Of a stretch of DNA of 6,333 bases, positions 5,782 through 6,333 are shown in pieces. Under the pieces are notes generated by a model. The model searched no databases. It was given only the letters and a program-made list of their open reading frames with translations, and was not told the origin of the DNA. How positions within the stretch are numbered: position 1 is the first letter of the stretch; each line of letters starts with the position of its first letter. The stretch comes from an uncultured Clostridia bacterium (GTDB taxonomy: Bacteria > Bacillota > Clostridia > Lachnospirales > Lachnospiraceae): contig CAMWWR010000115.1 in assembly GCA_947178045.1 (NCBI GenBank), positions 1 through 6,333 of the forward strand, given 5' to 3'. A program made the position numbers and the translations under genes.

Positions 5782-6333
5782 CTAATTTCCTTCCGGAACC
5801 ACCGGCGTCCAGTAATGCTTGTCATACAGATCCGTAAAGCGGTAGGTCGCGCGGGTGCTGCCCTCAATCGTCACGTCGCTGATGGTCAGCTCCTCCTCCG
5901 TAACCGTCAGCGGATCGCCCAGCAGGTAGCTGTCCTGATATACACCGCTGTAGCTGTAATAATCGCACAGGAATTCCAGCGTGTCGCCGCTCTCAAGCCC
6001 GGTCATGCTCTTCGCGACCGTGTCCGTCTCTCCCTCTTTGTATACGGTCTGAACGCCGGCCACAAAGCCATGAGGCTGATCGTTCGTAAACACGAGGATC
6101 AATTCTGCCCGGCTGCCATTGTGAAGAACCGGTACCCTGCCGGTGATCGTGTAGTTGGTTCCGTCGTCCACGGTGGAGGTGTGGTAGTAAGCCACCGGCT
6201 GTCCGTTGACAGCCAGCCAGGTCGCATCGTTTACCCCCAGCAGCCCGCCGTCGCTGTCAAATTCATAGACATTATCCAGGCCCAGATCAATGTAGCCCTC
6301 CCCGTCGTCATAGAACAGGTTCAGCTCCAAAGC
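5782..6333 (-). CDS. C-terminal part of a probable clostripain-family (C11) peptidase, truncated by the window edge
   Basis: The frame is open to the right edge and ends with TAG at 5784-5782, so only the last 183 or so residues are present. The TTG at 6330 is an ordinary internal Leu codon and should not be taken as the start. The segment is rich in beta-strand-like, acidic and aromatic stretches: LGLDNVYEFDSDGGLLG, TWLAVNGQPVAYY, ITGRVPVLHNG, FLCDYYSYSGVYQDSYLLGDP and a closing YRFTDLYDKHYWTPVVP. This resembles the C-terminal domain on clostripain-related cysteine peptidases of gut Clostridia. The assignment is from memory of the family and cannot be confirmed, since the catalytic His/Cys domain would lie outside the window. 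Such proteins are usually secreted or cell-surface, but any signal peptide is also out of view. The palindromic block lies just downstream of its stop. Confidence 0.65.
   Translation of the reverse strand, partial: ALELNLFYDDGEGYIDLGLDNVYEFDSDGGLLGVNDATWLAVNGQPVAYYHTSTVDDGTNYTITGRVPVLHNGSRAELILVFTNDQPHGFVAGVQTVYKEGETDTVAKSMTGLESGDTLEFLCDYYSYSGVYQDSYLLGDPLTVTEEELTISDVTIEGSTRATYRFTDLYDKHYWTPVVPEGN

Overview
The window looks like chromosome from a fairly GC-rich member of the Clostridia, most plausibly a gut Oscillospirales/Ruminococcaceae-type anaerobe. This is an inference from three things: purine-rich Shine-Dalgarno sites, an AraC/GyrI-like regulator beside a UvrA-like ATPase, and a clostripain-type C-terminal domain together with a small HEXXH protein of the SprA-related type, both familiar in that group. 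No rRNA, tRNA, CRISPR array, insertion sequence or integrase was seen.

Layout. Positions 1-335 are a comparatively AT-rich leader with a good plus-strand promoter (-35 at 68-73, perfect TATAAT at 91-96), several inverted repeats and a possible 44-codon reading frame that may be a gene remnant. Three plus-strand genes follow. The first is an AraC-family activator with a GyrI-like ligand-binding domain (336-1265). The second is an 838-residue UvrA-like tandem ABC ATPase lacking the UvrB-binding domain (1377-3893). The third is a beta-lactamase-fold serine hydrolase (3919-4878), only 25 bases downstream of the ATPase and so probably cotranscribed with it. A consensus -10 without a recognisable -35 lies between the regulator and the ATPase gene, as expected of an activator-dependent promoter.

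The right-hand part is on the minus strand. A small Ala/Gly-rich protein with an HEXXH motif and two CxxC pairs (4902-5558) has its own promoter (TTGCAA-17-GATAAT) and converges on the hydrolase gene. Upstream of that promoter is a nested palindromic block of about 110 bases (5653-5762). Beyond it is the 3' end of a gene that leaves the window (5782-6333), probably the C-terminal domain of a clostripain-family (C11) peptidase.

Working together. The three plus-strand genes read as a sense-and-respond cassette. The regulator would bind a small, probably cationic or drug-like molecule and switch on the UvrA-like protein, which resembles the DrrC/UvrA2 class linked to resistance against DNA-binding drugs, plus a hydrolase. 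The family assignments are strong, but the shared function is inference. The minus-strand genes show no evident link to the cassette.
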